Positions 20,193-29,114 of a DNA stretch of 32,459 nucleotides are shown one piece after another (the stretch's first letter is position 1; each line of letters starts with the position of its first letter). A program made the translations under genes and the position numbers. The DNA comes from a virus, in the IMG/VR virus record IMGVR_UViG_3300007276_000167, positions 1 to 32,459 of that record; one strand, given 5' to 3'. Under the pieces are notes generated by a model. It was not told the DNA's origin and did no database searches. It was given only the letters and a program-made list of their open reading frames with translations.

Positions 20193-21989
20193 ATGGCTGG
20201 TTGGATAAAATACGACTCAGGTGATATCGCTATACAGATTACTAATTCTTTGGCTTCTCTGCCTACCGATGGTGAGATGGGTGCAGATGCTAACGAAAAC
20301 TCAACCGATGTTATAAATAATTCGGGCGATTACTTTGATGGGACAAGTTTTAACGCTGGCGCTAAGGGCGTGGTTGGTGGTGGTGTTGGTGGCACCCCGG
20401 GTATAATCTCATATACCTACAACTCCGGTCAGCTCGCGTTTATGCAAACAGAGGGGCAATTGTCCTTTGATATTGAGACTGAATACCTCACCGCTAATAA
20501 TACGGCTAGCGGTTCAACAGGCATGGCGACAACAGGCACAAGGCAGGCATTCGGTGTATACAGCACACTAAACATTAATCGATTTGAATTACTGCAAAAA
20601 GTATCTGTAACTGATGAAATTGCTAGTTATCTTTTTAATCTGGCTACTCAGAAAATAGAGACCAATGCAATCACCGGAATTACTGATGTATTAAAACTGC
20701 ACAGCCTACTCAATACAGATGAATTTACTAGAGTCAACTTCTCTTGGTATGTTGATGCAGGCAATACCTACATGACGCTGGGATTTAATAACGCGCCATA
20801 CATGACAGCAGTTGCTACAGGCTTTGACTTATCAGGGCCGCAGCATACAGAGATATGCTTTGGTGCTAACTCTTTTGGAGCCGCAGCGCTATCAGTTACA
20901 GGTGTAAGGTTTAAAAACTTCCTGATTGCTAATGTTAGGGCTGATTTAGTTGCGACAGATGCGCCTATTGTTTTGCTTGGTGATTCTCAAACTAATCAAC
21001 AAGAGCCATCGGCCTCTTTTTCCGATGTTCCCTATGATTGTCAAACAGCATGGATACTTCAGCGACGATTAGCAGCAGAAGATAGATATGCAAAGATAGG
21101 AATATACAACGAGGGCGGCGGGTATGTTAACGCATCAACGGGCGTCATTATTGGTGATGCTATCAACGGAACCCCTTTAAGTGGCGGCCCTAATATTGCG
21201 ACAGCTTACCCCGATGCGGACACAGCGTTTTATATTGGCGGCACTAATGATGCTTTAGATTGGGGTAACAAAGGGGCTGGATTCTCAGCGGCCTATCAAT
21301 CAGATATAAATGAGCTTCAAGCGGCTTTTGTAGCAACGGCTGATATTTATACTGTAAATGTTCGAACTATTTGGGCAAGGACGGATCTCGATTCACAACC
21401 GATAAGGGATGATAGGAACGAGGCAAATACAGAGATCACTGCAATAACAGGAATTAAATCCCATATTGATACTTTCACAGCTTTAGGGGGTGATCCACCA
21501 CTAACAGCGCTAAACCAGGGCATAGGGTCGCTGCCAGATTACACATTTAAAGGGCAGTATGGTGGCGTTAACCCTATGAATGACTTACACACAGGTACGG
21601 CAGGCGCATTCATCGAAGGCAACTTACTTGCTGATTACTACTTTGGCATTTTACCGGCGGGCGGCTCACCCACTCTAACAACGCCATACACCAATATAAA
21701 CACAGACAACACAACATCAGACAGCATTGATTTAGGCGCTAACTGGACAGGCGCATCGACTTACACTATTACAGGATTGCCTCCAGGTGCGACTCAAGTA
21801 GGCACAACGGGTGTAGTTAATTACGTAGCCACTACAGCAGTAATAACAACACTGGTTACTGTAACGGCAATCAACGCTAGCGGTATGTCACAATCAAGCT
21901 TCAACTGGAATGTATATTCAGCAGCGGGTGTTAATGACGAAACACGAAACACAACACTGGCAGCAATAGTAACTAAGCTCACTCCATAA
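20193..21989 (+). CDS. Structural protein with SGNH/GDSL hydrolase domain
   Basis: 598 residues. N-terminal part (to about 250) is strand rich like a jelly-roll or lectin domain. The middle is an SGNH hydrolase with all blocks: block I GDSQTN (263-268, Ser265), block II glycine near 308-310, block III GGTNDA (349-354) and block V DLHTGTAG (464-471, Asp464, His466). C-terminal part (from about 490) looks like one Ig-like domain (YTITGLPPGATQVGTTG). Such proteins in phages remove acetyl groups from surface polysaccharides (O-antigen, capsule). Position before the terminase is unusual for a fibre or spike. Ribosome site GAGGTGAG. Confidence 0.8.
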   Translation: MAGWIKYDSGDIAIQITNSLASLPTDGEMGADANENSTDVINNSGDYFDGTSFNAGAKGVVGGGVGGTPGIISYTYNSGQLAFMQTEGQLSFDIETEYLTANNTASGSTGMATTGTRQAFGVYSTLNINRFELLQKVSVTDEIASYLFNLATQKIETNAITGITDVLKLHSLLNTDEFTRVNFSWYVDAGNTYMTLGFNNAPYMTAVATGFDLSGPQHTEICFGANSFGAAALSVTGVRFKNFLIANVRADLVATDAPIVLLGDSQTNQQEPSASFSDVPYDCQTAWILQRRLAAEDRYAKIGIYNEGGGYVNASTGVIIGDAINGTPLSGGPNIATAYPDADTAFYIGGTNDALDWGNKGAGFSAAYQSDINELQAAFVATADIYTVNVRTIWARTDLDSQPIRDDRNEANTEITAITGIKSHIDTFTALGGDPPLTALNQGIGSLPDYTFKGQYGGVNPMNDLHTGTAGAFIEGNLLADYYFGILPAGGSPTLTTPYTNINTDNTTSDSIDLGANWTGASTYTITGLPPGATQVGTTGVVNYVATTAVITTLVTVTAINASGMSQSSFNWNVYSAAGVNDETRNTTLAAIVTKLTP

Positions 21990-22037
21990 CGGAGTTAAAC
22001 GGCCTTAGGGGTCAAACATAATCTCTTAGGGGGATTT

Positions 22038-22418
22038 ATGGGTAAGATGACGGATAAAGAGAAGATATTTGTTAATGAGTATTGCAGTAACGGATTTAAC
22101 GCAACAAAGGCAGCAATTACAGCAGGTTATGCCGAAAACTCAGCAAGGCAGACAGCCTACCGCATAATGACAAATGATTACATTCAGGATGCTATTCAGG
22201 AGTTCATGGCAAAGGCTCAAGAAGATGCACTTTGTACCGTCGAGATGGTTGTTAAAGGGCTGTTAGCTGAGACTAAGGACGATGTAGAGGGCTCAACCCA
22301 ATCGGCTAGGGTGAGCGCATGGAAGGCTTTAACGGATTACACTGGTGGCTTTGATAATAACGTACAGACCACTAAAAACACTGTGACTGTATCAAAGGCT
22401 GATGATGCCGAGTGGTGA
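22038..22418 (+). CDS. terS: Terminase small subunit
   Basis: 126 residues of the Terminase_2 type: KMTDKEKIFVNEYCSNGFNATKAAITAGYA at the start (helix-turn-helix with the NATKAAITAGY pattern), then SARQTAYRIMTN and a helical oligomerisation part to about residue 95. It recognises phage DNA and hands it to the large subunit. Strong GGGGG-type ribosome site upstream of the ATG. The end overlaps the large subunit start by 17 bases. Confidence 0.92.
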   Translation: MGKMTDKEKIFVNEYCSNGFNATKAAITAGYAENSARQTAYRIMTNDYIQDAIQEFMAKAQEDALCTVEMVVKGLLAETKDDVEGSTQSARVSAWKALTDYTGGFDNNVQTTKNTVTVSKADDAEW

Positions 22419-23652
22419 GCTAGACTTAGCGGCATTTCAACAGCACGTCAAAGATAAATCTCCTGCCTTTGTCCCTTTGTTTCAGAATCAATCACGCTAT
22501 CAGGTTCCTTATGGGGGTGCTGGTTCGGGTAAGTCTCATATTGTCGGTAGGAAGAAGCTTTATCGATTGCTTAATGAGTCTGATGTAAAGCACACTATTT
22601 TAATAATCAGAAAGGTTGACCGGACAATAAAAAAATCAGTCTGGAAGCTGATGAATGATCTAGTTATCAAGTGGGGGCTATATAACGACTTCACTATAAA
22701 CAAGACTGACAAGGAAATGACCTATAAGCCCAATGGGTCGATGGTTATCTTCAGCGGGCTGGATGACGTGGAAAAACTCAAATCTATTGAGGGCGTAACG
22801 TCGATATGGATAGAGGAAGCCAGCGAATTAACACAAGAGGACTTCGAACAGCTTGATTTACGACTAAGGGGTGAGCATGGCTGCCTTAAACAGATAATAC
22901 TTACATTCAATCCTATATCAGACCAACACTGGCTAAAGAAGGTGTTCTTTGATGATCCAATACAATCAGTGTTCACTCTAAAAACCACTTATCTCGACAA
23001 TCAGTTCATCGATGATGAATATAAAATGGTCATGGAGAACAAGAAGAAGACTAATCCCCGATATTATAATATCTACTGCTTAGGCAATTGGGGTACATCT
23101 GAAGGGCTGATATTCCAGAATGTTAAGATTAGGCCCATCAAAGAGGCAGACATCTCAGGGCTTGATTGTGTCCAAGGATTAGACTTTGGCTACACTAATG
23201 ACCCCTCAGCATTCAATCAAACCTATATCGATGTAGAGAACCGCAAGCTGTTTATATTCGAGGGCTTCTATGAGAAGGGTTTAAGCAATTACGCCATATC
23301 TGAAAAGCTCAAGGAAATGAACGCACACAGGCATCTGACAACTTGTGATAGCGCAGAGCCTAAATCAATAGATTCACTCAAGGGTAAGGGCTGTCGAGTA
23401 CGTGGGGCGATGAAGGGTAAGGACTCTATTAATGCGGGAGTCGACTTTTTGTTAGAATTTGAAATCGTGTTAAACTCTCACTTAGTAGAATTTAAGACAG
23501 AATTTGACAACTATTGTTGGGCGGTGGATAAAAGTGGCAAGGCTACCAATAAACCTGTTGACGATTGGAATCACTTTATCGATTCCCTTCGTTATGCCGT
23601 TGAGCATTACTACATCAAGCAGAAGCGAAAGCGCTTTGCGATACACGGGTAG
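22402..23652 (+). CDS. terL: Terminase large subunit
   Basis: 416 residues, PBSX-like. ATPase part: Walker A GGAGSGKS (38-45), Walker B SIWIEEAS (134-141). Nuclease part of RNase H fold: DFGYTNDP (261-268), CDSAEP (315-320), and DDWNHFIDSLRYAV near the end. Motor and nuclease for DNA packaging through the portal. Start ATG 22402 (a second ATG follows at 22405). Confidence 0.95.
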   Translation: MMPSGELDLAAFQQHVKDKSPAFVPLFQNQSRYQVPYGGAGSGKSHIVGRKKLYRLLNESDVKHTILIIRKVDRTIKKSVWKLMNDLVIKWGLYNDFTINKTDKEMTYKPNGSMVIFSGLDDVEKLKSIEGVTSIWIEEASELTQEDFEQLDLRLRGEHGCLKQIILTFNPISDQHWLKKVFFDDPIQSVFTLKTTYLDNQFIDDEYKMVMENKKKTNPRYYNIYCLGNWGTSEGLIFQNVKIRPIKEADISGLDCVQGLDFGYTNDPSAFNQTYIDVENRKLFIFEGFYEKGLSNYAISEKLKEMNAHRHLTTCDSAEPKSIDSLKGKGCRVRGAMKGKDSINAGVDFLLEFEIVLNSHLVEFKTEFDNYCWAVDKSGKATNKPVDDWNHFIDSLRYAVEHYYIKQKRKRFAIHG

Positions 23653-23655
23653 CCT

Positions 23656-25110
23656 ATGAACACCAACAACCAGAAATTCAAAGCAGATGATTTATATATT
23701 GATTCTCTGCCAGTATGGGCGCAAATCAGAGCGGCTATTCTCGGCAAGCCTGGAGTGGTTAGGCTGCTAACAGCTGATCAGGGATACTTCAGCATCATTG
23801 CCCCGAGCTATCGCAGTTCTAACAGCACAGAGCTAACTAAGCGCAAGTTTGACTACTTCTCTCGGGGTCGATTTACCAACTTTACCGGAACCACTCACGA
23901 CACCTATCTGGGCATGATTGGCGAAAAGGCTATTGAGGTTGAACTACCTGATAGGCTGGAAGAGCTAAAGAATAACGCTGATGGTACTAATTCAACAATG
24001 CAGGACTTTGCTAATGCTATTACTAGTGAGGTATTAATCACTGCTCGATCTGGTGTATTGGTCGACCCTCCTACATTGGCCGGTGGTACGTTGGCAGACG
24101 CTAACCAAGCACTGCCCAAATGGATACCCTACACAGCAGAGAATATTAAGAGTTACGTGGTCGACAAAGACGTATTAGTTCAGGTCTGTCTGTGTGAAAC
24201 CTATTACCAATATGAGAACGGTGAATATGAATTAGCCAGTCAAGAACGTGTATTAAATCTGCGCGATGGTGTTTATACAGTAACGGTATATAGGGATGGT
24301 GTTCAGTCTGGCGAAATCATCATACCTTTGGTTAATGGCAGAGCGCTCGACTTCATACCTTTTCAATTTATCGGCTCAGAGAATAATAACCCATCTTATG
24401 ACAGGCCAGTAATGTTCGACCTTGCTCATCAGAATCTAGGCCATTTTATGCTTGATTGTGATAATCGGGACAACCTGCACTATCACGGCCAGGGCATGAC
24501 TAACGTCTATAGCAATATGGGCGATGAGGCATTCACAGAATTAAACCCTGAAGGCATGGACGTTGGTGCCAAGGGTAAAAACATGTTTGAGCAGGGTGAT
24601 AGGGTAGAGATATTACAGATTGAAGCCACAGGCGCTATTGCCTCTGAAATGCTGAGAGATGAGCAGCGCATGATTATGTTGGGCGCTCAAGTGGTTCAGG
24701 ACAAATCATCATCTAAGACATTAGGCGGTGAGGTGATGGAAAAGAATGCAGCTACATCACAACTTAAGCGTATCGCCTCGAATGTATCGGCAGGGCTTAC
24801 TCAGTGCGCTATCTGGTCGGCTGATATTATGGGCGTGTCATCTGATGACATACTGATAAAAGTTAATGACAAGTTTGTGACCGAATCGATGACGTTTCAA
24901 GACGTTCTCGCCATGTTCCAGATGGTTCAAGGTGGTGCGGCTTCACTGAATGAGCTGCAAGAGGTTAAGCGCAAGGCAAACTACACTGATAAAACAAACG
25001 CAGAGCTTGAAGATGATCTGACCAATGAATCTGATGGCATGTCTGAAACTGAAGCGGCTTTATTGCTAAGGATTGAGCAGTTAGAAAATCCGGTATCTGT
25101 TGATGAGTAA
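23656..25110 (+). CDS. Portal protein (DUF4055 type)
   Basis: 484 residues right after the terminase. DUF4055 portal features: the VWAQIRAAILGKPGVVRLLT opening, RKFDYFSRGRFTNFTGTTHDTYLGMI, ITSEVLITARSGVLVDPP and the helical RMIMLGAQVVQDKSSSKTLGGEV near residues 345-363. It forms the dodecameric ring at the vertex through which DNA enters. An acidic tail follows. Three bases separate it from terL. Confidence 0.92.
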   Translation: MNTNNQKFKADDLYIDSLPVWAQIRAAILGKPGVVRLLTADQGYFSIIAPSYRSSNSTELTKRKFDYFSRGRFTNFTGTTHDTYLGMIGEKAIEVELPDRLEELKNNADGTNSTMQDFANAITSEVLITARSGVLVDPPTLAGGTLADANQALPKWIPYTAENIKSYVVDKDVLVQVCLCETYYQYENGEYELASQERVLNLRDGVYTVTVYRDGVQSGEIIIPLVNGRALDFIPFQFIGSENNNPSYDRPVMFDLAHQNLGHFMLDCDNRDNLHYHGQGMTNVYSNMGDEAFTELNPEGMDVGAKGKNMFEQGDRVEILQIEATGAIASEMLRDEQRMIMLGAQVVQDKSSSKTLGGEVMEKNAATSQLKRIASNVSAGLTQCAIWSADIMGVSSDDILIKVNDKFVTESMTFQDVLAMFQMVQGGAASLNELQEVKRKANYTDKTNAELEDDLTNESDGMSETEAALLLRIEQLENPVSVDE

Positions 25111-25351
25111 TGTTACCCCGTTAAATCAGGCTATAGGGCTAGCGTATATCGTTGACGAATGCGGCAATAATGGCATCACTCATGTTGACTGGCCGGTTGA
25201 TTTAATGAAGATTGACGGCAATGCCTGCATGATTGACAAAGTTAGCGGCGAGATTAGCGAGGTTATGGAGTCAAACCTATTCAATTCAATCATCTACTTC
25301 TGGTTATTATTAGACGCTCCTGAATTGTTTGAGCATGTGAAGGAACACTGA
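25103..25351 (+). CDS. Hypothetical protein between portal and MuF (82 residues)
   Basis: ATG at 25103 lies within the end of the portal gene; a TTG three bases earlier is the alternative. Contents: NQAIGLAYIVDECGNNG, HVDWPVDLMKIDG and NLFNSIIYFWLLLDAPELFEHV, a helical end with an aromatic core. It ends where the next gene begins (overlap of one base). Possible virion cofactor of the portal; not recognised. Confidence 0.55.
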   Translation: MSNVTPLNQAIGLAYIVDECGNNGITHVDWPVDLMKIDGNACMIDKVSGEISEVMESNLFNSIIYFWLLLDAPELFEHVKEH

Positions 25352-26460
25352 TGGCAGCTAATGAGGAGTTGATAGCACTGGAAGCCAAGCACAACCTCTA
25401 TATTCAGCGTGTGGCTGTCGGCTTAGGCAATGACGCCAAGCCTTATATTGCAGCGATGCAGCAAGATATAACTAACCGCATCAATCGCGAAGTTGGCAAG
25501 AATCTAACGGCTAACCGGCGCAAGAAGCTATTAGCTGACATCAACGAGATTACCCGCACTCACTTAAACGAATACAACAAAGAGTTATCCACAGGCAATG
25601 CGGCAGTCGGTAAGTACGAAGCTGACTGGCAATCTAAAACTATTGGGGCGATGTATCCAGAAGCAGAAGCAGCTGTGGTTACAAAGGCGGCGGTAAATGT
25701 AGCCGCTAAAACTTCACTGATTAAACTGGGTGAAGGCTCATACACTTCTTACAATCAGATGCTCAGAAATTACACCAATAAGAATGCTCAGCAGATCAGC
25801 GCTATTGTGGCGAATGGCTTTGTTGGGGGTGTATCGACAAGAGAGATTGCAGGCCAGGTACTAGCAGAAACCGACAACCGGATTATCAAAACACAGAAGG
25901 AGGCAATGGGTATAGCTCGCACAGGGACGAACCATTATGCCAACACAGCCAGACAGGTATATTTTGAAGAGGAGCCGTTAGTCGAGTATATGCAGCATAT
26001 CTCAGTACTTGATTCACGTACTAGCCGTATATGTTCCTCAAGGGATGGCGCTATATTCAAAAAGGAAGAGCGCCGATACTATCCGCCACTTCACTATAAT
26101 TGCCGTTCAGCTGTTAGCCCCTATATTCAGGCTGATGATGACGAAGATGAAATAGGTTACAGGCCATCAAATTTCCGCGATGCTGATAGTGGATTGTTGC
26201 AGCCTACTCAGACCAACTCAAAGCAGATATTTTATGATGAGTTTGCCAAACTTGGTAATAAGAAAGGAGGCGCGGCAACTCAGGACGCTCAACTAGGCCC
26301 AACATTAGGTAAGGCATTCCGCAAAGGCATCAAGGACAAATCTATAACCCCTGAGTCATTCGCAGCGATGACCATTGATGACAAGAATCTAACCCCTTTG
26401 ACTTTGACAGAGATGAAGGACAAGGATAATGCTCTTGGCAGGATACTTAGAGGCCAATAA
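25351..26460 (+). CDS. MuF/SPP1 gp7-type head morphogenesis protein
   Basis: 369 residues. Family motif in the middle: GIARTGTNHYANTARQVYFE, then ISVLDSRTSRICSSRDG and PPLHYNCRSAVSPY, as in the SPP1 gp7/Mu gpF minor head protein family (R-T-S-x-x-C...PPLHxNCR). N-terminal 130 residues are helical. Minor capsid protein, probably inside the head and injected with DNA. C-terminal 90 residues do not match a known toxin, though MuF proteins sometimes carry one. Confidence 0.9.
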   Translation: MAANEELIALEAKHNLYIQRVAVGLGNDAKPYIAAMQQDITNRINREVGKNLTANRRKKLLADINEITRTHLNEYNKELSTGNAAVGKYEADWQSKTIGAMYPEAEAAVVTKAAVNVAAKTSLIKLGEGSYTSYNQMLRNYTNKNAQQISAIVANGFVGGVSTREIAGQVLAETDNRIIKTQKEAMGIARTGTNHYANTARQVYFEEEPLVEYMQHISVLDSRTSRICSSRDGAIFKKEERRYYPPLHYNCRSAVSPYIQADDDEDEIGYRPSNFRDADSGLLQPTQTNSKQIFYDEFAKLGNKKGGAATQDAQLGPTLGKAFRKGIKDKSITPESFAAMTIDDKNLTPLTLTEMKDKDNALGRILRGQ

Positions 26461-26527
26461 TAAGCGGGAGAGTTTTGGTTATCATTTATCTCCATAGATT
26501 CACACCTATTGACACCCCAACTTAAAC

Positions 26528-26628
26528 CTATTTCTTTTGATAGGGGTTTATATACCCCTTAAACCTGCTTAATTTCCCTTTAGTTTAAACACCCCTTAAA
26601 CACACCCCCAAATATATTGTCAAGGGGG
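26528..26628. other. Hairpins after the MuF gene (candidate terminators)
   Basis: AGGGGT-TTATAT-ACCCCT (26542-26559, perfect six-pair stem), overlapping CCTAT/ATAGG (26528-26544), then CCCCC/GGGGG (26605-26609 and 26624-26628) with 14-base loop. ACCCCTTAAAC occurs twice. None has a long T run. They separate the upstream transcript from the strong promoter of the scaffold gene. Confidence 0.4.
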
Positions 26629-26661
26629 CCAATTGAAATCGAATGACACTCCCTCGATATG

Positions 26662-26716
26662 TGACACTTTATGTCAGAAAGTGACGCTATTTGTCAGAAA
26701 GTGACAATATTTGTCA
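26662..26716. promoter_or_regulatory. Three tandem palindromic operators, period 20 bp
   Basis: TGACA-N5-TGTCA (26662-26676), TGACG-N5-TGTCA (26682-26696), TGACA-N5-TGTCA (26702-26716). The three start positions are exactly 20 bases apart (about two helix turns). The last overlaps the -35 box TTGTCA of the promoter at 26711-26739. The centres are about 77, 57 and 37 bases before the expected start, so a cooperative regulator should lie along one face of DNA. Confidence 0.8.
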
Positions 26717-26739
26717 CAATTGCAAAATGCGTTTATAAT
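26711..26739 (+). promoter_or_regulatory. Strong regulated promoter of scaffold and capsid genes
   Basis: TTGTCA (26711-26716, five of six matches), 17-base spacer, TATAAT (26734-26739, perfect). The expected start near 26746 leaves a 34-base leader before the scaffold ATG. Overlap with the third operator palindrome makes this a regulated late promoter. Confidence 0.85.
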
Positions 26740-26779
26740 TCTCAATGACGGGCTAGGCCCACAACGCATAAGGTGCATC

Positions 26780-27424
26780 ATGGATTTATCAACAATAGAA
26801 GGTTTAACAGACGAGCAAAAGTCCCTTATTAACAAGGTTCACGATAAAGACGTCGAGGGCTTAATTAATAAACGTGATGAACTGCTTGGCAAGATCAGCG
26901 AGTCCAAGGCTGTTGTTTCAGAAAGTGAGCAAAAGGTTGAGGACGCAAGAAAAGCGGCTGTAAAGGCTGATGAAGCAAGGCTGATAGCTGAGGGGAAGTT
27001 TGAAGAAGCTCAGAAATTGGGCGAGGCCGAACGATCTAGATTAGTTGCTGAAGCAAACTCGAAGGCTGAGATTGCTAATAATTTGTTAAAGCAGCGAGAT
27101 TTAAACGATGTCCATTTTGACATTTTAGGCAAGGTTCACGATAACTTCACGCCAGCAGCAAAGGCGATGTTAAATGCCGATACGGACGTGTCTTATAGTG
27201 AAGATGGCAAACCAACGATTTCTATTCGCTCCGGCGGCAAGGAATTTAATACAACAGAAGACTTTTTAAAACACGCAGAAACTGATCCTACTTGGTCAGC
27301 AATGCTTAAGGCTCCAGATACCAAGGGTTCAGGCGCAAACAATTCACAAGGCGGTCAGGCGGCCAGTGATGATCCAGACGCAGCATTTAAACAACGACTC
27401 CGCGCAAGCGGTCTGACTTCTTAA
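26780..27424 (+). CDS. Scaffolding protein
   Basis: 214 residues from ATG 26780, with AAGGTG six bases upstream. A frame open further upstream begins at TTG 26711 but would run through the promoter. The protein is highly charged and helical (coiled-coil part EQKVEDARKAAVKADEARLI, AQKLGEAERSRLVAEANSKA), with a disordered Gly/Ser-rich C-terminal part. Typical of scaffold proteins that guide capsid assembly and leave before packaging. Directly before the capsid gene. Confidence 0.82.
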   Translation: MDLSTIEGLTDEQKSLINKVHDKDVEGLINKRDELLGKISESKAVVSESEQKVEDARKAAVKADEARLIAEGKFEEAQKLGEAERSRLVAEANSKAEIANNLLKQRDLNDVHFDILGKVHDNFTPAAKAMLNADTDVSYSEDGKPTISIRSGGKEFNTTEDFLKHAETDPTWSAMLKAPDTKGSGANNSQGGQAASDDPDAAFKQRLRASGLTS

Positions 27425-27453
27425 TAGGGGCTTATGCCTCAAGGTGAATTATC

Positions 27454-28431
27454 ATGGCTTTATCAAATATGCAGGTTTATAACGAGGAGATTCGTTTACG
27501 CACTATCGAATTACTCGGACAAAAATTAACGGCGTTTAATGCTGGTTCAGGTGGCGCTATTCAATTAATCCCAGGCCGATGGATGGGTAACTTTGACAAG
27601 GCTTCGTTTTTTGCCTCGGTTGCTGGCGCTCAGCGTCGAGTAGTACGAACAGGCGCAAATGCTACGCAAGCGGCAACACCTTTGGCTGAGTCTGAATTAG
27701 TAGGCGTTAAGGTTGCAGGCGGTTTCGGCCCCATCATCTTTGAGCCTTCTCAGATTACCTATCTGAATGACGACCCACAGAATGCGATTAATAGCATTGC
27801 TGAAGGTTTTGCCGATGCTCTATTGGCTGACCAACTCAATACTGTTGTTGCTTCTGGTGTTGCTGCTGTTGAGAATGTCCCTGCATTGGTTAACGATGTT
27901 TCAGCATTGACATCAGGTGCGGGTGCTTTGACGCAGACCGCTATCAACGGCGCTCACGCTAAGTTTGGTGATATGTCAGGAATGCTGGTTGCTGATGTAA
28001 TGAGCGGAGCTGCTTATCATAAGTTGCTACAAAAGGGCTTAGAGAACGGCGAGCGTTTGTTTCAGTCTAGCAATGTGACAATCCAGTCTATTCTTGGCAA
28101 GGTGTTTGTTGTTTCGGATATTCCTGCTTTGACCGACACATCTGGAACACCTGATTTGTATAAGGTGTTGTCATTGGTTAGCGGTGGTCTGATTGTTGAT
28201 GGTTCTAGCGACATTATCACCAACATTGACACCACTAACGGCAATGAGCGGATTGATACAACCTTCCAGGCTGATTACACTTTCGGCAGCAAGGTTAAGG
28301 GATACGCTTGGAATACAGCTATTGCCTCACCCACAGATGCCCAACTAGCAACTGGCGCAAACTGGGTTAATGCAATGTCTAGCACTAAGCACACTGCCGG
28401 TGTGTTAACCATTGCTGATCAAGCACAGTAA
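27454..28431 (+). CDS. Major capsid protein
   Basis: 325 residues, the main head protein by position (after scaffold, before a clean terminator) and composition: long N-terminal helical part (NEEIRLRTIELLGQKLTAFN), repeated TTLASGVAAV-like strands, FGPIIFEPSQITYLNDDPQN (E-loop like), and C-terminal DTTFQADYTFGSKVKGYAW, a frequent ending of HK97-fold coat proteins. AGGTGA seven bases before the ATG. Expected to be the most abundant virion protein; the terminator after it supports high expression. Confidence 0.88.
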   Translation: MALSNMQVYNEEIRLRTIELLGQKLTAFNAGSGGAIQLIPGRWMGNFDKASFFASVAGAQRRVVRTGANATQAATPLAESELVGVKVAGGFGPIIFEPSQITYLNDDPQNAINSIAEGFADALLADQLNTVVASGVAAVENVPALVNDVSALTSGAGALTQTAINGAHAKFGDMSGMLVADVMSGAAYHKLLQKGLENGERLFQSSNVTIQSILGKVFVVSDIPALTDTSGTPDLYKVLSLVSGGLIVDGSSDIITNIDTTNGNERIDTTFQADYTFGSKVKGYAWNTAIASPTDAQLATGANWVNAMSSTKHTAGVLTIADQAQ

Positions 28432-28436
28432 TCCTA

Positions 28437-28460
28437 TAGGGGCTTAACGGCCCCTTTTTT
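28437..28460 (+). terminator. Rho-independent terminator after capsid
   Basis: GGGGC, six-base loop, GCCCC, then TTTTTT (28439-28460). Ends or reduces transcription from the scaffold-capsid promoter so that downstream structural genes get less message. Confidence 0.92.
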
Positions 28461-28481
28461 CATTCTTTAGGAGTTTGAATT

Positions 28482-28652
28482 GTGGGCGAAGATTATAAAA
28501 TTAAATACTTAAAGCATCCTGTCGATATGAAGGAAGTTAAAAAGTGGCGAGCTAAAGGCTTTGATGTAATCGATGCCAAGTTTGACCCTAACCCCAAAGC
28601 AGTTACGGAGCCTCCTGTCTTAATGGCAGATGATAAACCGGCTTTATTGTAA
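28482..28652 (+). CDS. Small protein after capsid (56 residues)
   Basis: Starts with GTG 28482, preceded by AGGAG eight bases upstream. MGEDYKIKYLKHPVDMKEVK, then WRAKGFDVIDAKFDPNPKAV and a short hydrophobic end. The pattern (KYLKHPVS..K...GFKIIDARF) recurs in phages directly after capsid or in head blocks; the role is unknown, perhaps a small head protein. Terminators lie on both sides. Confidence 0.65.
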   Translation: MGEDYKIKYLKHPVDMKEVKKWRAKGFDVIDAKFDPNPKAVTEPPVLMADDKPALL

Positions 28653-28670
28653 TATTGCCCAACTAAATAG

Positions 28671-28693
28671 CCTCCTTAATTGGGGGTTTTTTT
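28671..28693 (+). terminator. Second terminator in the head block
   Basis: CCTCC, loop of six, GGGGG followed by seven T (28671-28693). An alternative pairing of CCCAA (28658-28662) with TTGGG (28680-28684) exists. The following bases hold a small perfect stem GCCTA/TAGGC (28696-28710) and CGAAG/CTTCG (28725-28740), then the low-complexity stretch 28757-28800 with repeated TCCCTCA. No gene is seen until 28851. Confidence 0.75.
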
Positions 28694-28850
28694 ATGCCTA
28701 TAATTTAGGCTATACTTAATATGTCGAAGTGAGGGCTTCGGCACGTTGCCGCGCGGTGACACCTTACCCTCTCCCTCATCCCTCAATAGTCCCTCATCCC
28801 TTAACTGCCCTCAACGCCCTTTTACTAGGGCTTTAACATCAGGCAGCATA

Positions 28851-29111
28851 ATGTTAACTAGGAATGAGCTTTTACAACGAATATCTGAATTAGTTAACCC
28901 CGTTGCAGTTCCTTATGTAATTGATGAGCGCACAAGAAACAATCTTCTTGAGCTTGCCATTAATGTATCTGGTGGAAGTGTTCCAATTCCATCGGGCATT
29001 ACTAGAAACGAATTATTGCGGCTATTGCTTGATGTTATTAGTCCTACACCTATCCCGCCTAACTGGTTCGACCCTGAAGCATGGGATGATTCTGAAAACT
29101 GGACGGATTAA
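28851..29111 (+). CDS. TRN-repeat protein A before the beta-helix fibre
   Basis: 86 residues from ATG 28851. Contains three copies of a T-R-N-x-L-L unit: LTRNELLQRISELVNPV, TRNNLLELAINVSGG and ITRNELLRLLLDVISPTPIPP. The C-terminus is acidic and Trp-rich. A shorter sister protein (31442-31633) with the same three units lies on the other side of the beta-helix gene. The start codon has only a weak ribosome site. Function unknown; repeat modules in structural blocks often act as chaperones or binding pegs. Confidence 0.65.
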   Translation: MLTRNELLQRISELVNPVAVPYVIDERTRNNLLELAINVSGGSVPIPSGITRNELLRLLLDVISPTPIPPNWFDPEAWDDSENWTD

Positions 29112-29114
29112 ATT

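Noticed and set aside
26711-26779. Longer scaffold protein starting at TTG 26711
   Set aside because: This start would lie inside the -35 box and upstream of the expected transcript start; ATG 26780 has a good ribosome site.
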